Part shown: positions 44,380 through 56,520 of the stretch, piece after piece
How positions within the stretch are numbered: position 1 is the stretch's first letter
How the letters are laid out: each line of letters opens with the position of its first letter
Source: Perkinsus chesapeaki
Lineage: Eukaryota > Perkinsozoa > Perkinsida > Perkinsidae
Direction of reading: 5' to 3'
NCBI GenBank assembly: GCA_013115145.1
Contig: JAAPAO010000030.1
Span: 1 to 64,000 of the forward strand
DNA length: 64,000 bases
Position numbers and translations under genes: made by a program
The notes under the pieces: generated by a model
What the model was told of the DNA's origin: nothing
Seen by the model: the letters and a program-made list of their open reading frames with translations, nothing else
Databases searched by the model: none

Positions 44380-45857
44380 TCATGACTCTCGAAACAGTAA
44401 TAGATCTAGAATTGACTGGACCAGCTCATCGGCGTACAGTAGGGCCTCCTGAGGGTCCTCGAATGCAAATGGTGGGCATATAACGATAACATCATGATCG
44501 GGCCTCTTCACTAGCCTACAGCACAACGGTAGCAGCCGGGACGGGACTTCGTCGTGGAGGACCTGAAGAGCCGGGAGACACTTTCCAACAGAAGACAGCT
44601 TCGGTTCTACCTCTATGGCTATCCAGGCTCCTCGACCATGGACGTCAACAACAACTCTTGATCGACCAAGTAGTTCGTTCCAAAGCCTGTTGTGGATGTA
44701 GCCGCCGATGTATGCAGATGAAGTAGGGAGGCTGATGCCACCATGGAGGAGGTACCTTAAACCGTGTATCTGAGGATCATTTCCGGGGAGTAGACTAGTC
44801 GGTCGATACCTCACGATTGAGAATGTCAAATGTTGGAGGTGGATCGGAGTCAGAGGCTGAATCACTGTAATCATGGTTGATGATACCAGCGACGATACCG
44901 GAGTCTGGACCATAGAGAGAAGGGAGTAAAGCAGCATCCCAGGTAAGATTCTTGAGGAAGAACTCAATCGACCAGAGCTGTGGCCTAGCACCAGCGACAC
45001 GACCGAAGCCTCCCTGACAGTAATAATAAGGTCTGGAATAGACCCGGCCACGAGAGCCACCGTGCGGGCTTACAATGGTTTCATCCCAAATGACTTTGGT
45101 TTCTGGGCGAACGCCCCTTGCATGACTGATGGCTGCCTCCACGAAGGTAGTATACTCGCAGCTGGCCAGTCTGTCCCCCGGCTCGGACAAGGGGCCCAGG
45201 AGGAGCACGCCAGGGCGCTCTTTCGTGATGGCTTCTTGAACAAAGTCGAAGACTCGTTCCTCGTCGGTTGGGTCCTGAGGGTACTGATAAGGACCATGGC
45301 CAAATCTAGCCACGCCATCACTCCACTCGGACGGGAACAGGCTCTCCAAGACCTCAGCCTTGCTTCGCCCAATCGTTACTGAGGCATCGGCTTCGACCCC
45401 TGGGAAGGCCAAGTCTGGCCCTAAGAGGAGATCGGCGTAGATCTGGTGGAGTTCATCGACATCTTCAGTCAGGCAGGAAGATGTTGAGAAAGATGGCAGA
45501 GGGCACGTGGCGCCGAACGAAGAGCTCATCAGAGGGTTGATTACCGAGGTAGACAGAGATCGCCTGGCTAAGGTAGAGAAGGGGAGGAGGGGCATGGGTG
45601 GCCAGACAAGGCCTGCTGGAGGAAACGGCTGTGTATTGCGGGGTAACTCGGGACGGCATATTTAGTGACAACGCAATAGGATACAGACATACGGCATGGG
45701 ATTGTGTGAGGGTGTGATACGAGATGAGAGGAGTATGCAGTACGGAGCGCCCAAGCAATAGCCATCTGCTGCCATACAACGGCATCATCAAGCAGAAGCA
45801 AGGTGTCAACCCTCCTCTGGTGATGAGCCCCCCTTCAACAGTAGTCCAATCCCCCAT
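44380..45857 (-). CDS. class-III aminotransferase-like protein (BioA-type)
   Basis: Exons were read in three blocks: TLLLLDDAVVWQQMAIAWALR (cf. the DNGSTAIEIAL helix), then GVLLLGPLSEPGDR and VIWDETIGGFGRVAG after removal of an intron with a GTAAGC donor (cf. DEVFTGFGR), FLKNLTWDAALLP (PLP-lysine candidate), and a C-terminal domain with GAWIAIEVE and VICPPFAFEDPQEALLYADELV. These resemble fold-type-I, class-III transaminases such as DAPA aminotransferase. Only ~15 residues precede the first block, so the N-terminal ~100 residues of the family are absent: the gene is truncated or an exon was missed. The upstream helicase gene ends 100 bp away. Function and activity are uncertain. Confidence 0.5.
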
Positions 45858-45957
45858 CACTAATCAACTCAACAATATGGAAGTGACGTAGAAACACTAA
45901 AGAATGCTGCCAACTTAATAGTACAGGGAGGAGTGAGGATAACCATCATAATCAAAG

Positions 45958-48900
45958 TCAGTAGTACTGTTGTTGGTGTTGTTGTGATGGTGGTAGCCTC
46001 CTAGGTCTTTTGGGAGCTGATGCCTGGCTTGTTAATATCGCTTTGGGGGATGCCCCAGGAATAGGCTCTCTCAGAAGCGTACGAAGGTGTATCGGTGATA
46101 GGCGAGAGGCGTCCAATAAGACATTGGTGCTTTGACAGTGATGCACTAGATCCCTCCATTCTATCGAACCGCCGCTCAGCCGTCCAGAGTCCCCTACAAT
46201 CCACAAGGCTCGCTTGGCACGAGTGATACTAACATTAAGCCGCCGCATGTCCGCAACAAAACCAATGCCGCTGCTGGCACTACTGCGCACCGTTGACACC
46301 ACAATGACATCTTTCTCTCGACCTTGAAAAGAGTCAACCGTACCAACTTCAAGCCAGTCGTCTCCATCGTGAGCACCGTAGCTCAGATTCCTCTTCAGTA
46401 GCGCCACCTGCTGCTTGTATGGTGATATAACACCAACACCGTCCGGCAAGAGAGCCTTGGCCTTCTCCCCCAGAGCCGACATCAGCTCCTGGAGCAGTCG
46501 CCCAATGAGCAACGCTTCGCCAGGGTTACTCCTCCCCACCCCTTGACGGACTTCATCCGAGTCAGGCAGGTCGAAAAAGGTCATCGGGCCTGGCATATGA
46601 GGGGCGAACGGCGGTCTGGCGAGTACGCTACTGGAGGGGATCAACGCTCCATGGTAGAAGTGCTTGGAGGGGAAGGCAGCGATGGCTGGATGCATACGGT
46701 ACTGTGTTGTCAGCATCACATGGTGGGGCCATGAAGCCTCTTGAAGCTTCTGGAACAGACTCCTCTCCAGGTTGTATTCAGTAGAGGCCCTCATAGACAG
46801 CACAGTGGCAGGCAGCTGCTGGGGGTCACCAACTAGGATGAGGCGCTGAGGGTCGAAGCGGAGCGGTATGAGACTGGCGATCTCATGAGCTTGTGCAGCC
46901 TCATCAATGAGACATACCTCCGCTCGGCCCACTGGAAGATTTCTGGTCACCGATGCACTGCCATAACTATTAAGTGTACCAAATACCACATCCGCATCCA
47001 CCAGATATTTTGACTGGATAGCATCCCTTCCTTGCCTCATAGTATTCTTATAGATATCCCTTGCTTTATGCAATGCCTCCATCAGTCCTCTCCTCTTAGC
47101 CCTCAGACCATCTGCAGCTTGCCTGCTGCTGCTATCAGCCTCCTCAATTTGGGTGTCCAAAGCCTTGACAGCTGCATATCTCTCATCCCTCGCCCTCACA
47201 TAATCTTCATGTCGCAGCCTCTCCTGGTGCTTAAATGCCTCCGACACCAGTGACTCCAGACATATCTCCTTGACCGATTCATGTGTCACTCGACTACTAT
47301 TGCCTATCCGAATGAACTTGTAGTTCAGTCCTTCAGTGGCACTCAGCAGTCTCGAGGCTATCTCATCCACCGCAGCGTTAGACGGCGCGCTCACCAAGAT
47401 AGGGAACTTTCGCCGTGTCTTTCTCTTTAGCAAGTCCTGTAGAATAGCCACCACCACCCTGGTCTTACCCGTCCCCGGGGGACCTTGAAGCAGCACTGCA
47501 CGCTTCGATGGATCACAAGCGTAAGCCATGGCCTTGCTCTGACCGTCGTTCAACATATAAGAGGCTGATGGCAGTGCAGGTAGTCCAGAGGGGTTCGATT
47601 CTTCGGCCGCTGCTGCTTTGACTGGGTTCAGAATTATCGGTAGGAGTTTCCTAGCGCTCTCGACGCTCCACAAGGCCTCCCACTCCCTACTGACCGCCAA
47701 TATGCTATGGATAACAACAGCTACACTCTCCCGGCCTTGAATACTCTCCTGTGGGGACAGTCCCAGTGGGCAGGCCGGACCAACAGGCATGCACCGGACC
47801 ACCATCTTGCCTCTGTCCGCTTTAGATCCAAAATAGTTGACGGCATCCTTTGCCCCCTCACACACACCCATTAGAATGCCATCCTTACCAGCAGCCTCCA
47901 TTGTCATACACTCGCTCAGTGGCACTCCCTTACACAACTGAGATAGTAGAGGGCTCTCTGGGCTACATAGGAGAAGCACATCGCCTTGGGCCACCGTCTC
48001 AGTATCGAAATCAGCTGGCTTGATAACAAGCTCATACCACTCCTTTCCTCTTCTCCTTGACCTCACCACGGTAACATGTATCATATTACTAGTCCCCGGT
48101 GTGGTGAGTGACTGTCGTATCCCCTCCTGGCATTCCAGCCACATAGGTCGCTTGAAGGCCTCCCTATACGCTTTAGGATTGGAAAACACTCTATTATCAT
48201 CAGCCCCATCACTACCATTCGAGGCCGTCGCCAGTGCTGACCTTTCGGCTGATGGCTCCCCAAATGGTGCCTCACTCAGCACCAGCTTATATAACACATC
48301 CAGCGGTGCTTCAGGCGACAGTGCCTTGCTGGTATCCGGTACTCCTTGGCCCTCCTCTCGCCGGGCTGCCGCCGCGTTACTGCCCATAACCCCCTTCATA
48401 GCACTACTCGGCTTCAACATCATACTTCCTCCTCCACCTCGACGCAGTCCTCCTGTATAGGCTGCCATAGGATTATCCCCTTCCTCCAGTTCAAGCTCCG
48501 AGCTGCTAGGTGAGCCTGTATCGGACGGTTCCTCTATAGAGGCCTCCTCACTCTGTCTCTGTTCCTCATACTGAAGGCTACCTCCAGCAGCTGCTATCTC
48601 CAAACACTCACATGTCGAGTCCAAAAGCCTAGACACATGCTCATCCAGCCCCACGAGGCCTCCCGAGTCCATCACCGACCGTATAGTCGTTAAAAGGAGT
48701 GGACAGTCCAAGCCACCGCTACTGATAGTCCCTGCGCCGGGCATGCGGCGGAGGGTATGAGCCACACAGGACATCCAGGACCAGTGAAGCTGTGTCATCG
48801 GTGACACTCTTCGAAGTTCATCGATAATGCCTTCCGCCAAGTTCTGGAAGGGCTGTCTAACCACACCTAGGTGGTATCGAAGACACGAGGGTGTCACATT

Positions 48901-50330
48901 CATTAACCACTTGAGCGCCTCGACAGACAGTTTATCAGCTCTGTTCTGAGCCACAAAGTCCGCAACACCCTGGGCCATTGCCTCCCCCCTAGCCTTATCC
49001 TCAGCCAGCAACCGATGCACTACCGTAACCAGCGGAAGCCTCTGACCAGAATGGGTATCCTCCTCCAGTATCAATGCCAAAACCGACCCCATCTCCTCAC
49101 GCATATAAGGGAACTGTATTAGAAAGAACCATACAGGCCACAAAGCACCAGACTCCGCTCCTGCAGTAAACAGTACCCTAACCGGCAGCCCGTCTGGTCG
49201 CACACAATCTGGCTTCTGACAGAGGACTGCCAGTAAGGTGGCCGCATGCATAGGCTTTCCGGCCACATCCGCCCACACTCGCTCCCCTACAAAGCCTTCT
49301 CCTTGTGGAGCCAGCAGGCATGTTATTGCCAATTGCAATTTGAGCCGCTGTAGAGGATCGTCCTCGGACGCCGTAGCAATTGATGTGCCATCGATTAGCC
49401 AGTTCTCCCAAGGAGCCCACACCTCCTGGCACAGCGCCGCACCTCGGAGCTCAAACAGAGCGCATTCCACCAGTTCCGTGGCCCATTGGGCCTCCTTCCG
49501 CTTAATCAACCCCCACAACTGAGAGTGCATATGCTTCCTAACCATACCAGGCTGATTGAGTATCCTAGCTGCCATCTTCAACATATCCCTTTGGTGCATA
49601 GCAGCTCTCAGAGACTCCACTATAGGTTGAGACTCCAGCAGCCCCCTCGATGGCTTACAAGACTTGTCGACTAGGCACTCTGCTAACGCTGCTGCCCTGG
49701 CACTTTCAATCTTGGACGCAAAACATTCACTTAAACGACGATTGTCGTGCTCTGACAGGATGCTCCTGGCGTCTGGACTGAGACAGGAGACATGCTAAAT
49801 ATGACGTCCCTACAGCTGCCACCTACAGTAGTTCCATTTCGGACAGTACGTTGCTGCGTAATACGGTATAGACAGCAGCACAGTCTACACAACCACCAAA
49901 TTTAAAACACTTTGTATAAAACTCATCCAAAAACTCAAAGTCAGCGGCTGCTTCAGGCATACCTGAGACGAAGAGCAAGTGATTGAGGATAGATGAAGCT
50001 TGGGGGTACCTTCCTTATACAAGTCAACCACCATCAACCGCATATATTGCTTGACTAGGTGCTGGCGGCCACACAACGGTGACTCGGAGCAGGACCAATG
50101 GAACACTTCCCCTTGCTGGACTGTCTCTATCTCACATAATGACATTATCAACAGTGATAGGGTATACGATATGTCCGACTGAAACGGTCGAGATCAGGTG
50201 GAGGAGGGTGATTGGGTACCTCTGAGAGATTGGCAGCCAGGTTAGCATTGCCTTTGCTGCTGTGTGAGGCAGCATCTGAAGGCGGTTCTACTGCGGCAGA
50301 GGGTGGCCTTCGAGGCTTATGAAGAGCCAT
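45958..50330 (-). CDS. Upf1/Sen1-type SF1B helicase
   Basis: Exons (minus) 50330-50220, 50178-50010, 49962-49827, 49777-45958; 1,411 residues. The first three small exons carry a Pro/Ser-rich start and Cys/His-rich segments. A ~650-residue helical region precedes the helicase core. Motif I is LLQGPPGTGKTRVVVAIL; motif II CLIDEAAQAHE; motif III LVGDPQQLPATV; then MLTTQYRMHP, motif V VGTVDSFQGREKDVI and motif VI NVSITRAKRALWIVG. This is the Upf1-like group (Sen1/senataxin, Upf1, IGHMBP2), 5'-3' RNA/DNA helicases in mRNA decay, transcription termination or R-loop removal. The ordered placement of the core at the C-terminus and the long N-terminal region favour a Sen1-like protein. A short Q/R-rich tail follows. 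Confidence 0.88.
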
Positions 50331-51653
50331 AGGCGAGCAGCAGCAACAGCAAGCTGAATAGGATTGTATAAGTACTAATTAACAACATTAATCCCAAATA
50401 GGGCCTATGGCCGGCCCTTGGCCCCACTCCTGTCAATCCCCGTATGATAGCGAGGGAAGTGAAATGAAGGAGCGAGGGGGTATAAAGATATCGAGTAGGT
50501 TGTTGTGTTAAAGGAGCATAGACGCGTTCACGGCTGCAAGATATGTGTGACGTAGTCGTGGCGGCGGCGACACCGAAACGCATGTCTGCCGGGACCCCTA
50601 ATTTGGTCAACCTAGTCAATGTGGTCCTATCTATAATTAACTCGAGTCTAGGCACTGTAGAACAATATCTATATGCACAGGAAGTTTAGTAAACTGGACA
50701 ATGTACACCACAAATTATGCTGCCCACTTGATCATTACGTCAACGATTAGTGGACAGCAACTGGCGATTTCTGTTTGTTTCTAATGAGAAATGCGTTTGG
50801 ACAATTTTACATTGTCCTGAATACGAAATGTGACGATTTGGACTACTTATTGTCAAAATAATTAATTTTTACTAATACATACTATAAGCTTGGCTAGACC
50901 TTCAACCTTAACTAGACATCTCATCTCGGAAACGGGTTACGCGATGAGTTTCGCTCCGCCAGATTTGGTCCTCGCTCGCCCTCGCCACCTATAGCTTAAT
51001 GCGGCCGAAAAATCGTAACCACTTTACTGGTTAGTGACTCAACCATGAAGTCGATTGGACCTGTGAAGTTGGCACGAGTTGCCGTCTTCAAAATGATATG
51101 GTCTACTCTTAGTTCCAACCTGTTGTGCTAAGTAAGGGGGCCTCAAACTATCAACTTCGCAATATCCCGTTAAATGCCAAGTTAACGGGGGATAATTCTA
51201 TTAATTTTGGGAAAGGCTTTCCCAAACCGACCCGACATATGAATAATCTTCCACCAGCTCCTATATTGCTTGTAAGTGATACGCGGTAGCATAGTATGGC
51301 ATGTTCTTGAAATCGAGGGGCGGCAAAGCCTCCAAGTGACTTGTCGTGAAGCTACTACGGTTATAGCGGAGTTAATACAAACATTAGCACGTTCGGGGAG
51401 TCTATAGGCTTGTATGGTCAACACTCAAAACTTTTGTCAAATAGAAACACGACCTCCACGGATCGAACCTGGGACACGCCGTTGCTAGAGCAGGCGGTAT
51501 AGTCGAAACTAGCAGTGCAACTTATGTTGACGAAATGAATAATGGTAGGAGTAGACTAAAGCGCAAAAATTTACCTCTAAATAACATTCAAGGTTGTCTA
51601 TTTTATCTGCGCTCTTTGAATAAGTGCCCGCCCAAAACCTAACTCAAGTTGGA
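50331..51653. other. intergenic with a tRNA-like fragment
   Basis: 1,323 bp without gene support. On the minus strand at ~51448-51515 there is an AGGTTCGATCC box and a tRNA-like spacing without pairing acceptor arms, similar in kind to 33007-33079. 50690-50900 is AT-rich. Confidence 0.45.
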
Positions 51654-54502
51654 CTACATTGAGATGAAACACTCCAGAAACAATTCGACCACCATAAAGT
51701 GGCAAACATGCTCTTGTATAATATTATCGCCAATCAGTTGATCGTAGGTATCGTACCACAGGCCTTCTCTTGTCCTTCTTAGGTCGATGAAGCACGTTGA
51801 TCCAAAGGCCTCTACTGTCACATAGAACCTAATAATAAACAAAGCACATATAAATAGAACATACACGACGACCAACGTTACCTGAGACCGCTCAGCATCG
51901 CTCGAGTACTGCTGTATAACTTCCTCCTTCTTAGCCGGTGATCGATCCATCCACGATAAGCCATCGATGACATGATACCTACCTATCATATCGATACCGG
52001 GGAGCATGCTATAGGTCACATCATCGGCGGCTCCATCATTTCGGCTATCCTCTTCCGCAGTGCTCTACCAACTGGACTTATCTCCGGGCAATCAATGTCC
52101 AATATATACCCCTCCCCAACATGGAACACTGGTAGCTCCACCAAGGCTGCCAGCTCCGGTGATATATTTTCATCAGTCAGCTGCAGTGCCCCGGGAGACC
52201 GGTTCTCTATGTACCTGAAGTACTAGGCCATCTCCCCGCGTGCAAACGGGATTGAACTTACTTAGCAATATCCCTGCCTACTAGGCTCTCATCCATCCAC
52301 TTCAACTGCTCCTCTTTAGCCCATTGCAGACCCTTCTTATGGTTCCTTATATACTCATTATCAACATCCTTTCTCTTATGTACCCGAACCATGGCCTTAT
52401 CTGGCTCTGTAAGGTTGACCAGGGGGCTACCAGTCAATGCCAGATAATGCAGTGCCTCTCCTACACACCACACTGCCCTCACCCAGGCCACTGCCGCTAC
52501 CAAACTGTGTCCACACTTGCAGTGATTCTGTATAGGACCCTGCCAGGCTGGCCGGACTGCCTCCTCTACATCGTCCACATACCAGTGATACGTCACCCAG
52601 GCTCCTCAGCAACACTATCACAGCATCCCTCCCTAAGACCATCGACGCTACTATTACATTCCTTCCCATCCTCAAAGCCTGTGAGCTTCCATGGCCGTTC
52701 AGTCGGTGTCTGTTTAACCCCTTGGGGCATCTCCAAATGCAATCCGCCAACACATACAGTCCAAAGCGCCGTGCCGGCCGCCGTCAGCTTCATCCCACCC
52801 CCCTTCAGGTCATCAAGTACACTCCTTTGTATGGCTGCTACTATGAACTCCTTACGAGGAAACGCTGCATTCCTGGGCTGAGGCTCCCCGACTATATCCG
52901 GCTCTACAGGTGGATGGCTGCTGAACCCTTGCCGATCTGTCCCTAATACTACCTTCCTTCCGCCCGAGGTTCTGCGTTGTAGTAGCCAGGCCACCCCCCA
53001 CCATCGCACTAAGGGACTCTGGACTCATACCAGGTAGGCTGGCCTTGTGGGCCAGCATTAGGTACATGCTCCTACAGCTCTTGTTCCACGCACCTGATCC
53101 CCATCTCCTCTAAGCCGTGTCTGCAGAGGAGCCCTACCGAGTTTGCCCAATGCAGCTATGCTGGGCCCTATGGGACATAGCCAAGGCTCCCTTAATAGCC
53201 GCAACTTTGCCTGATACACCAGCTTACTCATACCCTTCATTGGAGGTAGCCGTCCACAGGCCTCGAGGACCTGTACGGCTGCAACTGACCTTGAAGCATG
53301 CTTGGACATGCTTACAGTGACAGCATTCTCATGACTGAGACCAGCTGCATTGTTCCTAGCCAAATGCAATGCCTCCTTAATACGCTCCCTAACCTCCTTC
53401 TGATGCATTTTATCACTGAGTGTCTGGGTTGACCACCACCTCAAAAGCCATACCAATGATGCTACAGTGAAGCGTATCTTCTCCACCCTTCCCCTCTATT
53501 ACTCATATCCTCCTCTAAGGACCCTACACCTCCAGCCCTCAGCAACTCAGTGGATACTGTATCGATGTAATCAACTACTCGCGCTGTAGAGCATCCCGGA
53601 TACTCGACCAGGAACCGGCATACCCGACCGAGGTACCTCGGAGGTGTCGCAAATTCCTAAAGGCAGCATAGTCCACTGGCAACCTTCCTGGCCTTACCTT
53701 TCTATCATCTACAAAGGTAGCCAGTAGCCTCTTTCCCAGCCCTTCTGCACCCTGTCTAAGGTCAGAGTATTCAGGTGCCCATTGACCAACAGTGTTGAGT
53801 GTGCTTAATAACACTGATATCAGTCGTTTAGATGCCTGTGGAGCGATCTCCTCCAGCCTTTGAAGGACAAGTCTAACAGAAGGTATGGGCGGCGCCGTGG
53901 GCAAGAGTAAGCCTACCCAAGTATAGGAGCTAATTCCTTCTTATTACCACAGTTATGGATGAACCTCTCAACCATGCGGAATACCACTATGCAATCATGC
54001 GCTTCAAGGGCATTTACTGCTTCAACCTAAGAGGGTAGGTGTCAAACCTACGCCAGGGTTATGGACAATGCGGGACGAGAATCCCACCATAGCGAGTGAA
54101 TGTAGCGGAGACCGTATTCCCATTTCCCGTATAAGCCCCGAGGTACCACACTTACTGTCTCCAATTTCTCCTTCAAAAACTGCGCCACGAGAAACTCCTC
54201 AGGAAAACCTTCTGGGCCCAAGAAGGTCCACAAATCACTTTCCAGAGCGGACATGTCCGTCTGAGTGGAAGCTTTGGCGTATTATGCTTATTGCTTACCT
54301 GTGATGGTGGGAATATATAATGAGGAGGTGTCAAAGCCTCAGTGACGGCCTCGTTGGCCACTTCCTCCGGGTTCTCATCCTTCTCTAAGGACGCCTCATC
54401 CACGGGTGAGGCTACAGCGGTAAAGGACCGCCGAGAGGCACGGTAGAGCTGTCCAATGCAGGACGGTGCACGCCTGAGGGCACTGGGCCGAAGTCGGATC
54501 AT
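51654..54502 (-). CDS. intron-rich protein with mitochondrial-type presequence
   Basis: ATG at 54502 gives MIRLRPSALRRAPS..., an Arg/Ser-rich start without acidic residues, as in mitochondrial presequences. Exons that phase together include ...PPHYIFPPSQ|TDMSALESDLW..., EAVNALEAHDCIVVFRMVERF, LVLQRLEEIAPQASKRL and, downstream, YFRYIENRSPGALQ, YHVIDGLSWMDRSPA and FYVTVEAFGSTCF, ending at TAG 51654. The helical repeats recall ARM/HEAT-like or FASTK-type mitochondrial RNA proteins, but no family motif is secure. The middle exons (52.6-53.5 kb) were not all joined, and two genes cannot be excluded. Direct reading of the DNA supports coding; function is unknown. Confidence 0.5.
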
Positions 54503-55228
54503 TGTAATGGCAAGAATGGATTGGGAGAAAGGCGAGCGCCAAAATGATTGAAGGGAGAAAGATTTACGGCGCTCGCCTAAAAACAAGTGTCATAACACAG
54601 GATACATAGTCTATGTACTTGCATGCTTATAGGGTGCAAGTCGATACATTTAGTTAACCTTTTACTCACGATCACAAATCACAATCACCAAAGTGTGAAT
54701 AACTACTATGCGGTGGGTCACGGAAGAAATGCCCCACTTGAACGCTGATGAATGTGCGTAAAAAAGATCTGTACCTTTCGTGGATGCTCATTCAGATGCA
54801 CGTTTTCTAGCCTCCTTAGTCTATCTGATAGACCGCCCCCGACGGTTCAGCACTAACAATGCTTATCTGTGTAGTTGAACTACTAGAACTAGTTGAACTC
54901 ACGGTCACGTCTGTCACCGTGACGCGCGTCCCGGTCACAGGTCATTGTATTTGCGCCACGGTGTTGTCACGGTGGTAACAGGCTGTAACCGTGTGTGTCT
55001 AAGGGCGCAGAATTCGAGAACGAGGAAGTTTTAGTCGTTCTTCATGAGCCAGCAGGTTCTCTTATTTGAACGAATCCCACATTGCGACTGCCGGTGCTCA
55101 TTGTGCTCTTTCGGGGGTACGCGAAGGGGGAGGTTTCATATGGCTTTACTGGCCCGGCCTCTTAGACGGGGCGCCTCCTCCATAACGATGACATAGTGAC
55201 GTATAGAGACTATCAAGAAAATGACACA
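54503..55228. other. intergenic with a cluster of CACGGT motifs
   Basis: Between a minus-strand and a plus-strand gene. 54868-54998 holds the repeat cluster listed separately; the rest has no gene support. Confidence 0.5.
54868..54998. repeat. cluster of CACGGT / ACCGTG direct and inverted repeats
   Basis: Within ~100 bp (54899-54994): CACGGTCAC, the palindrome GTCACCGTGAC, CCCGGTCAC, CCACGGTG, GTCACGGTGG and AACCGTGTG. Just before it, TAGTTGAACT is repeated twice (54872-54899) around ACTAGAACT. Both adjoining genes are transcribed away from this region, so a binding-site array is plausible. Confidence 0.6.
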
Positions 55229-56394
55229 ATGGATGGTGAAGGCATGATTTACGGTGAACTACCCGGCAGTAGCTGTTATGTAGCCGTAACACCTCTGTGA
55301 GCTTTAAGGTACGTCTAAAGAGGTTAATGACATGCCCTCACAAGCGTTACTTTACATTGCCCTTCATCACTTGGTTTTCAGACAGTTGTTGGTTTCGTCC
55401 AGGCCAAAATACCCTACTTCCTCATAGATCCCGAAGTGGAGGCGCTGATCAGAGCTGAATTGTGAGAGCCTTGTGTTGCAGACTTCGCGCTTATTCTGGT
55501 TGTATCAGGCCAGCGGCGAAGGAGGACGATATGATTGGTTATATACCCCAAATAAGCCCGTTTTCCGCTATAGAACTTTCGGAGTTTCGGTTTATACTGG
55601 TATCGCCGAAATCTCGACATTCTCAGTGTCATCCCCAGCTTCCTCAGGTATACGTGGCGCCAAGCTCTAGACGCAAGAAGATCGCTACCAGCCTGATCAA
55701 CAACGGGTTGACAATTGTAAGTCATCAATAACGTAGACATTTTATATTCCTAGAGGCGCGCTATCGATTTGGAGGAGGTCTGTCAGATACGTCAAACCAT
55801 GGCTAAGGTTGCAACTATTTATCTTATCGTGCCGAGCAGCGACCGTCGCACCATCGCTGTGTACGTAAGTACTGGGTTTGGCATCATCTGAGTCCCCTCG
55901 AGTAAGCCGCATGCCTACGTCTACCTAAGACAAACATGGTACGTTACCTCTTCAAGAAGGTAAGTTGACATAAAGGGCTAGCAAATGTCCGAATGTATAC
56001 GTATTAATGAGGATCAACTTGTATACAACTCTCATCATAGGCCTATTACTTGTCATTATCATTGTAGCTCACTTTACAAGCTTATAGCTTGATGAGCATA
56101 CCCCGTCCTCTTTGAAAGGGTGTCGTTATTACCTCACTTTGATACCTTAAGATGACAGCGTCGTTGTGTTGGCCCAAGGAAGGCCTACGTATGTTTTCAA
56201 GTATAACGGTAACTCCACTTGGAAGCTATCAGCACTTGAATCGAAAACACTCTGCCCAGCTGGAGCTCTGACCAGTAGTAGTAAACAGCGGTCGCCATTA
56301 CCAAGCAGCGCTGAAGCGACTCTGTCCAGACGGATCAGCCCCACATTTGTGAACTTCACAGCTACGAGCTTTCAATATGTCACTCATATGTAAA
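55229..56394 (+). CDS. multi-exon protein of unknown function
   Basis: Exons 55229-55279, 55382-55461, 55509-55599, 55648-55716, 55754-55864 join in phase: ...GSSCY|TVVGFVQAKIPYFLID..., AAKEDDMIGYIPQISPF, FRFIL|VYVAPSSRRKKI, LTI|RRAIDLEEVCQIRQTM, VATIYLIVPSSDRRTI. An open segment at 56158-56394 (RPTYVFKYNGNSTWKLS to the TAA after VTHM) looks like the last exon, but its connection was not found. No family is recognised; no membrane segment or repeat is evident. Confidence 0.45.
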
Positions 56395-56520
56395 ACGTGT
56401 TGAGTATAGCAGTACGGGTAACCCTAGGTAGATGAGAGCTTGAAGGCTTCCGAGGCAACTGTTCAATCCGCCTGAGGTCCAGAAACTGAAAGAAGTCTAT
56501 TTCGTCCTCTATAACTCGTA

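Noticed and set aside
52030-52100. tRNA-like D-arm (AGTTGGTAGAGC) on the minus strand
   Set aside because: No matching T-arm or pairing acceptor stem follows, and the sequence reads as coding exon (GRALRKRIAEM).
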